NCBI GenBank assembly: GCA_040954595.2
Contig: CM082586.2
Coordinates: 2,666,001-2,730,000 of the forward strand
DNA from: Balanoglossus misakiensis
Taxonomy: Eukaryota > Hemichordata
Reading direction: 5' to 3'
Length of the DNA: 64,000 nucleotides
A model generated the notes under the pieces. The model saw nothing but the letters and a program-made list of their open reading frames with translations, was not told where the DNA came from and searched no databases. Made by a program: the position numbers and the translations under genes. Below are positions 49,817 to 62,200 of the stretch, in pieces. Position 1 is the stretch's first letter, and each line of letters begins with the position of its first letter.

Positions 49817-51758
49817 ATCAATTTCATTAATGTACATAATGTGAATTCTTAAATCAGTTGAAGGATTTGTGAACTGTTTCACATGAGAAAACCTTCAGCT
49901 ATTACTTGTAGCATACTGTGATACTGCTGGTAAAGGATGCTGTTATTGCCAAAATACACCCATTTATCTATCTTGGTTCGTGAGAATTTCAGGATTTTGT
50001 CATGTCAGAAATCTAGTTGATATTTATCCAAGATTTGTTTTATTCACTCGTGGAAAAAATCTTTTTGTAATTTGCATGATCACTAGTGACAAAAATTACA
50101 GACTTGAGTCAAGTCTAATATGTACCGATACTTTGGTACAATGTACCTATCTTTTGTTGACTGTAGCAGTGCATGATGGGTACCTAATATTACCATTCTA
50201 AGAGATTTATGCAATGAGTTCTGGATGAAGGTGAAAGGCGCCCTCTAGCAAACTTTGCAGTCCACCTTTTTGCAGTTGACTAGCATTTTAAGAAGCAGTT
50301 AATTTGCTAGTATTTTTTCCAAAATATTGACATTAATTTACTTCAGCTTGAATAACAACATCTTTACTCTTGATGGACGTTCAAATATGCGAACAATACC
50401 AGCGGTGGAATTTTAGGCTGCTTTGAGTTTGACATATTTGGTTCTTAGAAAACAGACTGTTTTTCTGATTAAAGCGATTGCATGTATAGTTCTATTGCTG
50501 TATGTATGCATTGTTCTTTTGAAATGATATATATAGTGTGATTGCTGAGTTTGTGGGTGTGTTTGTGCATGGATATGTCTATACTTGCATTACATTGAAA
50601 TCAAAATATCAATCTCTTCCTCAAATTCATTTTATATCTTTCTCAAAAGTACACGTAATGCATGTGTATGTATGTTTGTGTGTGTGTATCTGAACACTTG
50701 AATTTTAGTGTGAAATTAAATTAAGCACTTGACTGCTAAATTTTTCATTAAACATTGCTGACCCAGAAAAATATATGAAATCTTTGTGAAACCCTGTCTC
50801 AGTTACTATGTACCGTGAATGTTGCAGACTTGGGCTCTGATGATGTCACCAGGCGCAGTGCAAGTTCTGTCTGGCAGTAAATGGTATAATTCCAGCTTGC
50901 TATCTGTATATTCCATCATGAAATATTCATCTGGATATCGATAATGATACTGATATGATGGGTAAGTACACCTGATCCTTCTGTGTGTGTGCGAGTGTGA
51001 AGGCTGCACAAGTCTCAAATTGCTGGCGTTGGATTTTTCTTACAGAGAAGGTTTTGTCTCAGTCATTGATCTCGGGTTTTTCTGTTTTACATGTACACAC
51101 CTCAGGGAGAGCTTTTCAGAAATATGACAGTCCTGGCAGAATGTTGGAAGGGTCTTCTTTGCACGTTGACTAGAACATAAATGAGTTCGCGACTGTCAAA
51201 CACGTTTGAAAGGAAAACATGAATTTTTAATTCTTTATTAAAATGTCTGTGCAAATGGTGTGAAAGGTTTTCTGCATAGGAAGTTGTCAAAGAGAGAAAA
51301 ACATCTGGTATAAAAGGTGTATAAAATTACATCAATTCTGACAAAAAGTACCTCATGCAAACGTGAGTAATAAAGTGTAATTTGAATTCCAGAGAAAATG
51401 GTTCGATTCTATCCACCGTTCTAATCATACATTTTCTTAAAAATTGATTCTTAATCTTTAAATATTTAGTGCTATTCAAACTCTGTGATGTAAAAATTGC
51501 AGTACTTAATGAGTCCATTTAATTAAGTGATCAGTTTATTTTTAGAAAACGTTTTGGTATGTCATTCAAAAGACAATTAGTATTGCTAAGTGATGAATCA
51601 GCAGGGTGATAAATTGTGTGGGACAGCGTGTGGGACAGCCTCATTAATACAAGAATGCATCATATAATTCTCTGTGAAATTTGACAGTTCGTAATGTTGA
51701 CGCGGACTGGTGCATTGTGGGTATTCAATATGGCGCACGTTCGGCTCACCCTTTCTGC
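49817..51758 (+). other. 3' UTR and downstream region of the zinc-finger gene
   Basis: AT-rich sequence with no coding signal. ATTAAA occurs near 50715 and 50749, and an AATAAA at 51369-51374, any of which could serve as poly(A) signal. Confidence 0.4.
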
Positions 51759-51761
51759 TAA

Positions 51762-52869
51762 GGGACTGTCCAGAATTTACTTCCAGGGTGGGGCTGGAGG
51801 ATTTCTTATTTTCCTGGTGATTTTTTTCCATGGCCCCCCCTTGTAAATTGTGGAGGAAATCTGTGGCCCCCCCGTAAATTTCCTGTTTTTTTTCCATGAC
51901 CCCCCCCCCCCAATATATACATGTACATGCATGCTTACCGGTACAGACTACGACACATACAGTCTGATAAGGCTGCATTTACAAACACCTCTGGAAGGGG
52001 GGGGGGGGGGGAGAATCAAATTTGTTTTACCGTTAATTTTCACATGCCCCCCGTACACAACCCGAAATATTTTCAAATCCCCCCCTTCCGAACAGCTTAA
52101 AATTTTGAAATCCCACCCCCCATTTTCTTTCACACAGCAAAACACATCACCTATCTATCTTGTAAAAAAAGAAAAACAGCGCTCCCATGAAAAGAATTTG
52201 AAACTGATGTTTTTCCTCATCAGTGGATATTAAAACTGAACATTGTTTATATTTGTTAAGTATTTGTATTCTGTATTGGCAGATATTGTAAACCGAGAAG
52301 TGAAGGGGGTGGGTTTGGGAGGGGGTGTCCCCCTCCCCTGTAAGACAATTTTATAAAATACAGAGCTCAAAGCTGCATTTTAATGAACCCAAAAGCAAAT
52401 TAACTTTTTATATACATATATGAATGATTGATGAGAAAATTAACGAATTCTAGTCTGGACTTGAATTGAGCTCGTCAACAGTAACAACACTGACTGTTCA
52501 CTGTACATTTATGGTCTGTGCTGGCAGGCCAAATACTGGGCATTTTATTATGCTTCACAGAGTAGAACAAGAAACTGTAGTACTAGTAGATATACAAAAT
52601 AACCCACCGTAAAAATTACCGGAAATTCAAGCTTATGAAGATTTAATGCACTTGCGGAGTTCATCTGTCATCCAGGTAGCCATGGTGGTTTGTTTCTTAT
52701 AAATCAGCACTTCTGGGCAAATATTGAGTTTGTGAGAGTTTTTTACATGGCCCCCCCTAAAGGATTGTGATTTTTATGTCTGACCCCCCCTAATTTTTCT
52801 TGGGGAGAATGGGTGGCCCCCCCTGAAAATCCTCCAGCCCCCCCCTGGAAGTAAATTCTGGACAGTCCC
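51762..52869. mobile_element. 1.1-kb non-autonomous DNA transposon, PIF/Harbinger-like ends
   Basis: The left end (GGGACTGTCCAGAATTTACT, continuing TTCCAGGG.GGGGCTGGAGGATTT) is repeated inverted at the right end (ending AGTAAATTCTGGACAGTCCC), giving terminal inverted repeats of about 45 bp. TAA flanks both sides (51759-51761 and 52870-52872). A 3-bp TWA target duplication is the signature of PIF/Harbinger elements. The interior has many C-runs and G-runs of 6-16 bases (around 51834, 51900, 51998, 52080, 52316, 52750) and no credible transposase. It lies between the zinc-finger gene and paralogue C. Confidence 0.75.
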
Positions 52870-53123
52870 TAACACGTGATCTGTCTTGAGTAGATACTAG
52901 AATTTTTAACAATAAAAGGATTTTAAACATCTGATTGTACATCTAAGTATTCTATAAAGGCCACATACACAAAGGCCACGTTAGTGAAAAATCTAATTTT
53001 AATAAATTAACTTATTACTCAGCCTACATAATGGGCCATATCAAGGGAAAATGTTCCGACAATTCCCTTCATATAGTGGAATTTGGCATTTAAACTTTAG
53101 GTGCCAGACAAAACTAAGCACAG

Positions 53124-56100
53124 CTATAGATAGGCCTGAGTAGCACCCTCGTTGACTTGGTCTTTGGTAGATGTTGACGGCTGAAGGGCGTGGTCTTCTG
53201 CGTCGTCCAGGCAACTTTCCTCCTGCCTCTGTTCCTGGTCGTCCGCCTCCGTCTCCTTGGCGAGCGATTTCATCTGCTCGATTTTCATAAGCCTCCTCTG
53301 TCTGGCCTTGTGTTTCTTCTTGTACTTCTGGATGGCGGGCGGGTGCTTGTAGTACCACATACAGAAGGCGAAGGCGAGGACCAGCAGCACTAGGCTGGCA
53401 ATGGCAACTACTATGTCCAGTACGCTAAGAGAGCTCCACGGTTCTGAAACAGCAGACGGCATGAATGCTATTAATTTTCAGTAACCGAGCGACAGTTCTT
53501 CAAATTGTTCTTTGTGTTGAGTTACCATTCTAGTGTCAATCACGCATGCCAAAAATCAAAGAATATATTTTTCGTACTCACTAGCCACACACGTGCGTTT
53601 TCCTTCATCCTTGCCATCTACACAGTCGACGATGCCATCACAGATTCGATTACCTTCAATTACAAGCGCTCCATCGTCACATTCAAGTGTGCACGATTTG
53701 TCTGGTGGAAAAAATGTTAAAAACTGCACTAAACAAATTTGATATAAATGCACAACCCTCGGTCGTGACACTAAATGCTAGTATATTATTTTATTATCAT
53801 TTTAATAGTATAATATCACCATTGTGTACTTGTCAGAACACCATCTGTTGAAAATTACCTGCATTATAAAGATGCAAAATATGTTGTTATAATCAGTCGC
53901 TGAACAAACATTCAAATACAGGTGACAAAATCCCGTTTAATGTGCATGTTCACACATGCACACAAATGTATGTGTATAATAATATGTTACATTTTCTGGC
54001 GATCGCGTTAACAATGCCTGACCCTAACCCCCTAGAACGTAAAACGTTTGGTCGTGAATACTGCTATAGCAATTTTTGTGCCTCACTGCGTTTTATGAAT
54101 GGGTGCATGACAGACCATTATTCTCACGTATTGTGTTGGAAATTTAATCACATTTTATTCTGAGGATAATACATCATTGAAGTGTCGAGGTCAAACTTGT
54201 CATGTGTTGCACTAAATTATAGATCCGCATTCTTTTATCCAGGTGGTACAATGCACCGTGCCTTACAGTAGCGATTTCCACATAAATACAAAAACTGTGT
54301 CAGACTTTACTAATTTATAGTTGCCTTTGTCACGTGGGAGCTTAGTGTGTTCCATCAATATAGGCAATCTTGATTCGGCATCGGCCTATTTTTCTGACAT
54401 GGGCGTTTATCCACCTGAATTTATAAACCGTTATGATGACCTAGTAACGGTTTAAATTAAGCAAGCAACATGATTACTTCAGAATAAAACAAATTATTCG
54501 GAATTGATGTTGATTTAGCTGAAATAATCAAATATTCAAAATTTTAATAAATATCGTTCTATATTATTAAATATTTAATATTTATTCAATACGCGTGTAT
54601 GCATATATCCCCATGAGTCAGACATGTACCGCCTGAACCGACGTGATGTTTTCATAAGACGTATATATTAGATTGACTTTGTCATTTTAAAGTTTTGAAC
54701 GAACCTCTTGTGTAATCGAAGGACTCGTCTTCGCCGTCCGGGCAGTTGTCAACGCCATCGCAGGTCAGATCACCATGGATACAGACATTATCGGCACTCC
54801 CGCAAAGAAAACAGTTGCCTGTTGGTCAAGTCGGAAATGCACTTTTGTTTTTTACTGGTACACCTTGATTGGCAATTATTTGACGATGGAATGTGCCAGC
54901 AATTTCAAGAAATGCTACCCTAAAAAATTGATAAAAAAACACTGCAATGTTTTACTGCCATATTTCAAACACCGTGCCGATACTTGTGACCCTTTTCCAA
55001 AGTTTACCAAAAAAAAAAAAAAAAACGATTTCTGACGTCATCTTTTTTCTTCAACCGGAACCAATCAATGACCATTTTTTGGTTGGTCAAAATATGTGCC
55101 ACAGAAACGAAACAAGTCAATACGCTTCCTCAACTTCTTTTCAGGGGAAGGAAGCAAATATGTGTGTGTTCATATTGACTTATTTCTTCACCCTGACAGA
55201 AAAAAAGGAATGACTTACCCGACCTACTTCGACTGTAGGCTTCGGCCATCAATTGAACTTGCAGTCCGTTTGCAAATTCCCCATCGACCATTTCTATGGT
55301 AATGTTGGCAGTTTTCCCAGGCGGATAATACGAAGCCCTTCTTTTTCCTGTCTGGTCACGTGATCGACGGCAGATCGCCAGGTTAGAGATCACTCCGCCG
55401 GACTCGGTGACGCTCACACCGCAGTCCGTCCGGTTGTCCGACAAAAAGTGATCTTCTCCCGAAAACACGTCCAACTTTAGCTGCTGCTCCGTGTTGACCG
55501 TGACCTGCACGTTGATGGAACACCTTTCCTGACCACTTGTGTCGGTCAAGTTCACTGCAACAAGTCCGACGGGTGTGGTGTCCGTCAGAATGACGTCAAA
55601 GGTCATGGAAGAAGCGCATTCCAGAATATGAACTGCCAAATAAATGCAGAGGAAAAATTGATTTTTATATTTATAATAATTCGACCATTTTGAGAGTCTT
55701 GTACCCTATTTTACAATAATCATATGCCGTCTTTCGAAACAGTACTGTAGAGCATTAGACATTTCCCGCATGTATACTTTAATAATTTAGATGTGTCATA
55801 GAAATCGTTGTATCTCTTTGACACAGTATTGTGATCGATTCAACTCCTTTGCAGCCCCTAGCTTACAACAAAAAGAAAAGAGAATTTGCCTTGGCTGCGA
55901 CGGGAAAATTTGACCCGATCTGTCTGGCACAGAAGCCGTCTTCTTTGACCGAGTTGGGGACGATTCACGAACAAAGCTCAACAAGTGTCGTATTTAATCG
56001 AAGTCTAAAGCCCAGAAAGAAATGACGCTTCATTTATTAAGCATTTTCCGCTAATTGAGTGCTCTGTCGTGGGGTGCACGGATTAAAGTCAAAGCCTATT

Positions 56101-58029
56101 CTAGCAAGGGCCCCGAAAGGGGTAATAAAATCAACTTGTTAAAATTCATTATTTTTTTAATAATTAAAATTTGCATCGGGCAATAACGGATCACATGAAT
56201 GACTAACATGAAAAATCCACGGAGTGGTTTACCTTTTGCAAATTTAGTATTGTTTTCCCCGCCATCACCTTTGACCCTATTGATGGCCTCTTGTATAAGA
56301 AATGACTCATTTGGTTTCACATTCTCGACACTGACAAATCGATGGTTATTTCTATCAGACAGGTTGCATGATGTTACCGGGTCGGAAGTAATTTATTGAG
56401 ACATTAATATAGCGACCCAGAATTCATTCCATAAATTACACATGAATTAAACAGGTGGCACCTCTCGATTGACTCCGGAACTCGCCGCTTCAGATCCTTG
56501 ATTTTGAAGAGGAAGGTTGTCATTGTGTTACCGAGTTCCCCATTCCCTTATTCTAAGTGTCGTCTTTTCCCTTTACTCATGATGTTACGTTAGTTGGTTA
56601 GGGAATAAGAGGCAAAACCCGAATTAACCGGAGTTGTTTCATGCTAATTGTCCATGGGGAAATGGAGAAGATTAACAAGATGGATGGCGTTACGCGTGTG
56701 CTTGCTTACATGCACATCAAACGAGGTTATCGCAAAAACGGTGGCGGTGAGAATAACGCAAACAACACAAGAACCAGTTAAAGCACCACGTGTCCTGTGT
56801 ATCCCCATGCACGCACCCGGAACGCTTAACTCATCCAACCCATCGAAAGCCAGTTTGAATCCATTCTCGTCAGACCTACAAATTAACATGAACGCCCCAG
56901 GAACGCCAGTCATCAGATAAAATGATAATCATTGGCGCGGAACCGTTAAAATAGGTCGGCCTGCGGGGTGGGATGTATATTAACATATAGGGGGAATAAT
57001 TGTACGCGGATCCTACTACAAGCAAAATATAAGAGAGGTTGAGAACCGTACTATAATTGTGAACATGATTAAACACAAGCATTACGAATATCGCTCCAGA
57101 AATGGCACATTTAACCAGCCAGATATTTTACATCGTCCGATCTTAAATTTAGTCTGGAACGATTTTCAGATTCAAAGCTGTATAAAAAGCAAGTTACTGG
57201 AAACTAGACGACCTGTCCATGCGCAAAAAAAAGAATGGCACATTTCATGAGAGCCATCTATACAATGTACTATCTACATTCTCCCCGAGGGAATATGCAA
57301 TAGCACTATGTCATCCGAAAATTTTAATAATGAAATTGGTTCTTGGGCAGCCAACTATGCACATGATATTTAATGAACAGAAACGGGCCATGGTGAAACG
57401 GCTGTGCTCAAAATTCTAGTCATATTTTGGTCGAAGATTAAGTTCAGACCTGGTGAAAGTTTGAAGTATGAAATGCAAAATAATAGTGTAATTTAAATTA
57501 CAATGTATAATAAAATTCCAGTGTCCGGCCGATTTTCAGAAGTATAAAGACTCTCATCAGACTTCATCGACAGGCATGATTTAAGAGGCATTAGACGGAA
57601 AATATGAAAAACATGAGCAGAACAAAAAAGACACATTGGAAAAACATCTGTCTCTCCTTGCAAACAAAAGCGCAATATTCGTTTCCCGTTGTCAAACACC
57701 CACGACAAGGAATCGCCACCAATTTGCAAATAATTTGTTGATAATCTTGCCATTCAGCTTCTGTATTCGCAAAATTGTAATACGATAGATTGAACTAATC
57801 ATCGTGAGTGGAATGAAAACTTTAAATGTCAACTATTAATATTTTAATGCAACGAATTAAGACGATTCCTTCTCTTCTGTTCTAATCCAACAGGGTTCTT
57901 TAATAGCACGTTCTAGTTTCAGTACTCACCTCTGTTGTACAATTGTGCCCGGACCGGCGTGACAGCTGCCAGGAGAAGAATTAGATCCAACAGCATAGAC
58001 TCGATTGATTTGAAAACTAGAAACCCCAT
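53124..58029 (-). CDS. type I membrane CUB-LDLa-LDLa receptor, paralogue C
   Basis: Exons (minus strand): 58029-57930 signal peptide (core LLDLILLLAAVTPVRA), 55632-55219 CUB-like, 54818-54705 LDLa-1, 53701-53582 LDLa-2, 53443-53124 transmembrane and tail. All introns are phase 1; total 355 residues. The CUB-like domain has four cysteines and several N-glycosylation sites. LDLa-1 (NCFLCGSADNVCI, CPDGEDE) has five cysteines and no sixth. LDLa-2 (SCTLEC, CVDGKDE) has five and lacks the third, where Val stands before Ile. The membrane helix LDIVVAIASLVLLVLAFAF is followed by a charged, probably coiled tail of about 80 residues, longer than in A and B, ending QAYL. The ATG at 58029 has A at -3 and G at +4. 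The LDLa-1 donor (GTTCGT) is weak but keeps the phase. Ligand and role are unknown. Confidence 0.84.
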
Positions 58030-59212
58030 TTTGCGGTGGTGTTTTATATTACAACCAGAAGATCGACTAGTGCTTAGTGTATCCCGGGTGTGTGGTACTA
58101 GAGACACCTGTTCCCGGAGCGCACACCGTGAGTAGAGTATACCTTGATCGTGGTGTTGTGTCAAAGTGAGCCTCCGACCATTTCGTTGGCGTTCGGTTCT
58201 CGTTCAATCCCAAACTCTGTGCGAGAGATGTTATAGACTGGAAGTAGTGTGGTCCTCTCGGACGTCCTGTGTTTGAACGCTACGAGCTGTTATTGGGTGT
58301 GCGACCGAGCATTCTATACTAATACTATAACCGTTCTTTTTGTTGGTGAAATTTGTATTAGAAGTGCCCTCTAGGTGAATAGAAAATGTTTTAATGGGTT
58401 TACCTAGGTTGGTGATATTGAATTGATACAATGATGTGAGCACGTCAGTCAGAGATGATTGTTGATTGTCCATCATGCTTCATTTTCTGTGCACATGGTT
58501 GCCGTGACGAGATCAGTATTAATTTATGAGGAAATGGAGGAGGGGGAGGAGGAGGAGGGGGAGGAGGGGAGAGAAGAAGGAGGACGAAAGAAATAAAATA
58601 ACTATGCTGGTCAGGAGAAAATTATACTTTAGGTATTGCCGATCAAGCTGAACATTAATCAATATATCGCCAGCCGAACATCAGTCAATTAGGAATCACT
58701 CATACTCACATTTACATATAGATTTACATAAATTTACATATAGATGGCTTGATGCTTTGGAAGGATGAACTTGTTGTTGGATGACAATTCGTCATTTTAA
58801 TCTAACAGTTGATGCGTATGACAGGCCAGAAATGACATCTATGGTTTATTGTTATTTATCATCAGTGATTCCGATCCGTGTATGGAATAAACAAATAATA
58901 CTAGAATACTCTGGCCAATCGCCGGATCGTTGGAAATTAAATTGCTGCATGTACATCAAACGCGGATATTAAAGAGTTCAAAACCCCTTTTCTTGCGCGA
59001 GATCCCCAGAGGCAAAACGCAAACGGCTATTTAATCATGGACGTATGAGAGAGTGATTATATATAGCTGGAAACAACGACGTGCATGCAATGACTCGTGA
59101 GCTTCATTCTCTCTCAGGTGATATGGATCTTTGGATCGAGGCTGCAGGGCAATAGGGATCCCTTAAACTCTCCCCCAGACGCCAAGATGCTGAAGATTTC
59201 GGAGCTGATTTA
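58030..59212. other. upstream region of paralogue C up to the satellite
   Basis: No coding signal. The promoter and 5' UTR of gene C should be in the first few hundred bases. A purine-rich tract is listed separately. Confidence 0.45.
58529..58590. repeat. GGA/GGGA purine tract
   Basis: About 60 bases of almost pure A/G on the plus strand, with GGAGGA and GGGGGAGG units, 0.5 kb upstream of gene C. Confidence 0.85.
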
Positions 59213-62200
59213 GTCGAAAAATTGTCATTTTTGGATGATTTTCATGAGCTATAACCCATGGTTTTTTAAAAAAAATGAAGAAATTTTGATATCTCGCAAA
59301 GTCGAAAAATTGTCATTTTTGGATGATTTTCATGAGCTATAACCCATGGTTTTTTCAAAAAAATGAAGAAATTTTGATATTTCGCAAAGTCGAAAAATTG
59401 TCATTTTTGGATGATTTTCATGAGCTATAACCCATGGTTTTTTCAAAAAAATGAAGAAATTTTGATTTTTCGCAAAGTCGAAAAATTGTCATTTTTGGAT
59501 GATTTTCATGAGCTATAACCCATGTTTTTTTCAAAAAAATGAAGAAATTTTGATATTTCGCAAAGTCGAAAAATTGTCATTTTTGGATGATTTTCATGAG
59601 CTATAACCCATGGTTTTTTCAAAAAAATGAAGAAATTTTGATATTTCGCAAAGTCGAAAAATTGTCATTTTTGGATGATTTTCATGAGCTATAACCCATG
59701 GTTTTTTCAAAAAAATGAAGAAATTTTGATATTTCGCAAAGTCGAAAAATTGTCATTTTTGGATGATTTTCATGAGCTATAACCCATGGTTTTTTCAAAA
59801 AAATGAAGAAATTTTGATATTTCGCAAAGTCGAAAAATTGTCATTTTTGGATGATTTTCATGAGCTATAACCCATGGTTTTTTCAAAAAAATGAAGAAAT
59901 TTTGATATTTCGCAAAGTCGAAAAATTGTCATTTTTGGATGATTTTCATGAGCTATAACCCATGGTTTTTTCAAAAAAATGAAGAAATTTTGATATTTCG
60001 CAAAGTCGAAAAATTGTCATTTTTGGATGATTTTCATGAGCTATAACCCATGGTTTTTTCAAAAAAATGAAGAAATTTTGATATTTCGCAAAGTCGAAAA
60101 ATTGTCATTTTTGGATGATTTTCATGAGCTATAACCCATGGTTTTTTCAAAAAAATGAAGAAATTTTGATATTTCGCAAAGTCGAAAAATTGTCATTTTT
60201 GGATGATTTTCATGAGCTATATAACCCATGGTTTTTTCAAAAAAATGAAGAAATTTTGATATTTCGCAAAGTCGAAAAATTGTCATTTTTGGATGATTTT
60301 CATGAGCTATATAACCCATGGTTTTTTCAAAAAAATGAAGAAATTTTGATATTTCGCAAAGTCGAAAAATTGTCATTTTTGGATGATTTTCATGAGCTAT
60401 ATAACCCATGGTTTTTTCAAAAAAATGAAGAAATTTTGATATTTCGCAAAGTCGAAAAATTGTCATTTTTGGATGATTTTCATGAGCTATAACCCATGGT
60501 TTTTTCAAAAAAATGAAGAAATTTTGATATTTCGCAAAGTCGAAAAATTGTCATTTTTGGATGATTTTCATGAGCTATAACCCATGGTTTTTTTCAAAAA
60601 AATGAAGAAATTTTGATATTTCGCAAAGTCGAAAAATTGTCATTTTTGGATGATTTTCATGAGCTATAACCCATGGTTTTTTTCAAAAAAATGAAGAAAT
60701 TTTGATTTTTCGCAAAGTCGAAAAATTGTCATTTTTGGATGATTTTCATGAGCTATAACCCATGGTTTTTTCAAAAAAATGAAGAAATTTTGATTTTTCG
60801 CAAAGTCGAAAAATTGTCATTTTTGGATGATTTTCATGAGCTATAACCCATGGTTTTTTCAAAAAAATGAAGAAATTTTGATTTTTCGCAAAGTCGAAAA
60901 ATTGTCATTTTTGGATGATTTTCATGAGCTATAACCCATGGTTTTTTCAAAAAAATGAAGAAATTTTGATTTTTCGCAAAGTCGAAAAATTGTCATTTTT
61001 GGATGATTTTTATGAGCTATAACCCATGGTTTTTTCAAAAAAATGAAGAAATTTTGATTTTTCGCAAAGTCGAAAAATTGTCATTTTTGGATGATTTTCA
61101 TGAGCTATAACCCATGGTTTTTTTTCAAAAAAATGGAGAAATTTTGATTTTTCGCAAAGTCGAAAAATTGTCATTTTTGGATGATTTTCATGAGCTATAA
61201 CCCATGGTTTTTTCAAAAAAATGAAGAAATTTTGATTTTTCGCAAAGTCGAAAAATTGTCATTTTTGGATGATTTTCATGAGCTATAACCCATGGTTTTT
61301 TCAAAAAAATGAAGAAATTTTGATTTTTCGCAAAGTCGAAAAATTGTCATTTTTGGATGATTTTCATGAGCTATAACCCATGGTTTTTTCAAAAAAATGA
61401 AGAAATTTTGATTTTTCGCAAAGTCGAAAAATTGTCATTTTTGGATGATTTTCATGAGCTATAACCCATGGTTTTTTCAAAAAAATGAAGAAATTTTGAT
61501 TTTTCGCAAAGTCGAAAAATTGTCATTTTTGGATGATTTTCATGAGCTATAACCCATGGTTTTTTCAAAAAAATGAAGAAATTTTGATATTTCGCAAAGT
61601 CGAAAAATTGTCATTTTTGGATGATTTTCATGAGCTATAACCCATGGTTTTTTCAAAAAATGAAGAAATTTTGATATTTCGCAAAGTCGAAAAATTGTCA
61701 TTTTTGGATGATTTTCATGAGCTATAACCCATGGTTTTTTCAAAAAAATGAAGAAATTTTGATATTTCGCAAAGTCGAAAAATTGTCATTTTTGGATGAT
61801 TTTCATGAGCTATAACCCATGGTTTTTTCAAAAAAATGAAGAAATTTTGATATTTCGCAAAGTCGAAAAATTGTCATTTTTGGATGATTTTCATGAGCTA
61901 TAACCCATGGTTTTTTCAAAAAAATGAAGAAATTTTGATATTTCGCAAAGTCGAAAAATTGTCATTTTTGGATGATTTTCATGAGCTATAACCCATGGTT
62001 TTTTCAAAAAAATGAAGAAATTTTGATATTTCGCAAAGTCGAAAAATTGTCATTTTTGGATGATTTTCATGAGCTATAACCCATGGTTTTTTCAAAAAAA
62101 TGAAGAAATTTTGATATTTCGCAAAGTCGAAAAATTGTCATTTTTGGATGATTTTCATGAGCTATAACCCATGGTTTTTTCAAAAAAATGAAGAAATTTT

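Noticed and set aside
51598-52233. Frames rich in Gly and Pro around the C and G runs.
   Set aside because: They fall in and beside the MITE and follow its homopolymers. No transposase motif.
60115-60508. Long repetitive reading frames on both strands (about 125 residues).
   Set aside because: They lie in the 88-bp satellite and stay open only because three units are 90 bp, a multiple of three. No start context, splice sites or domain.
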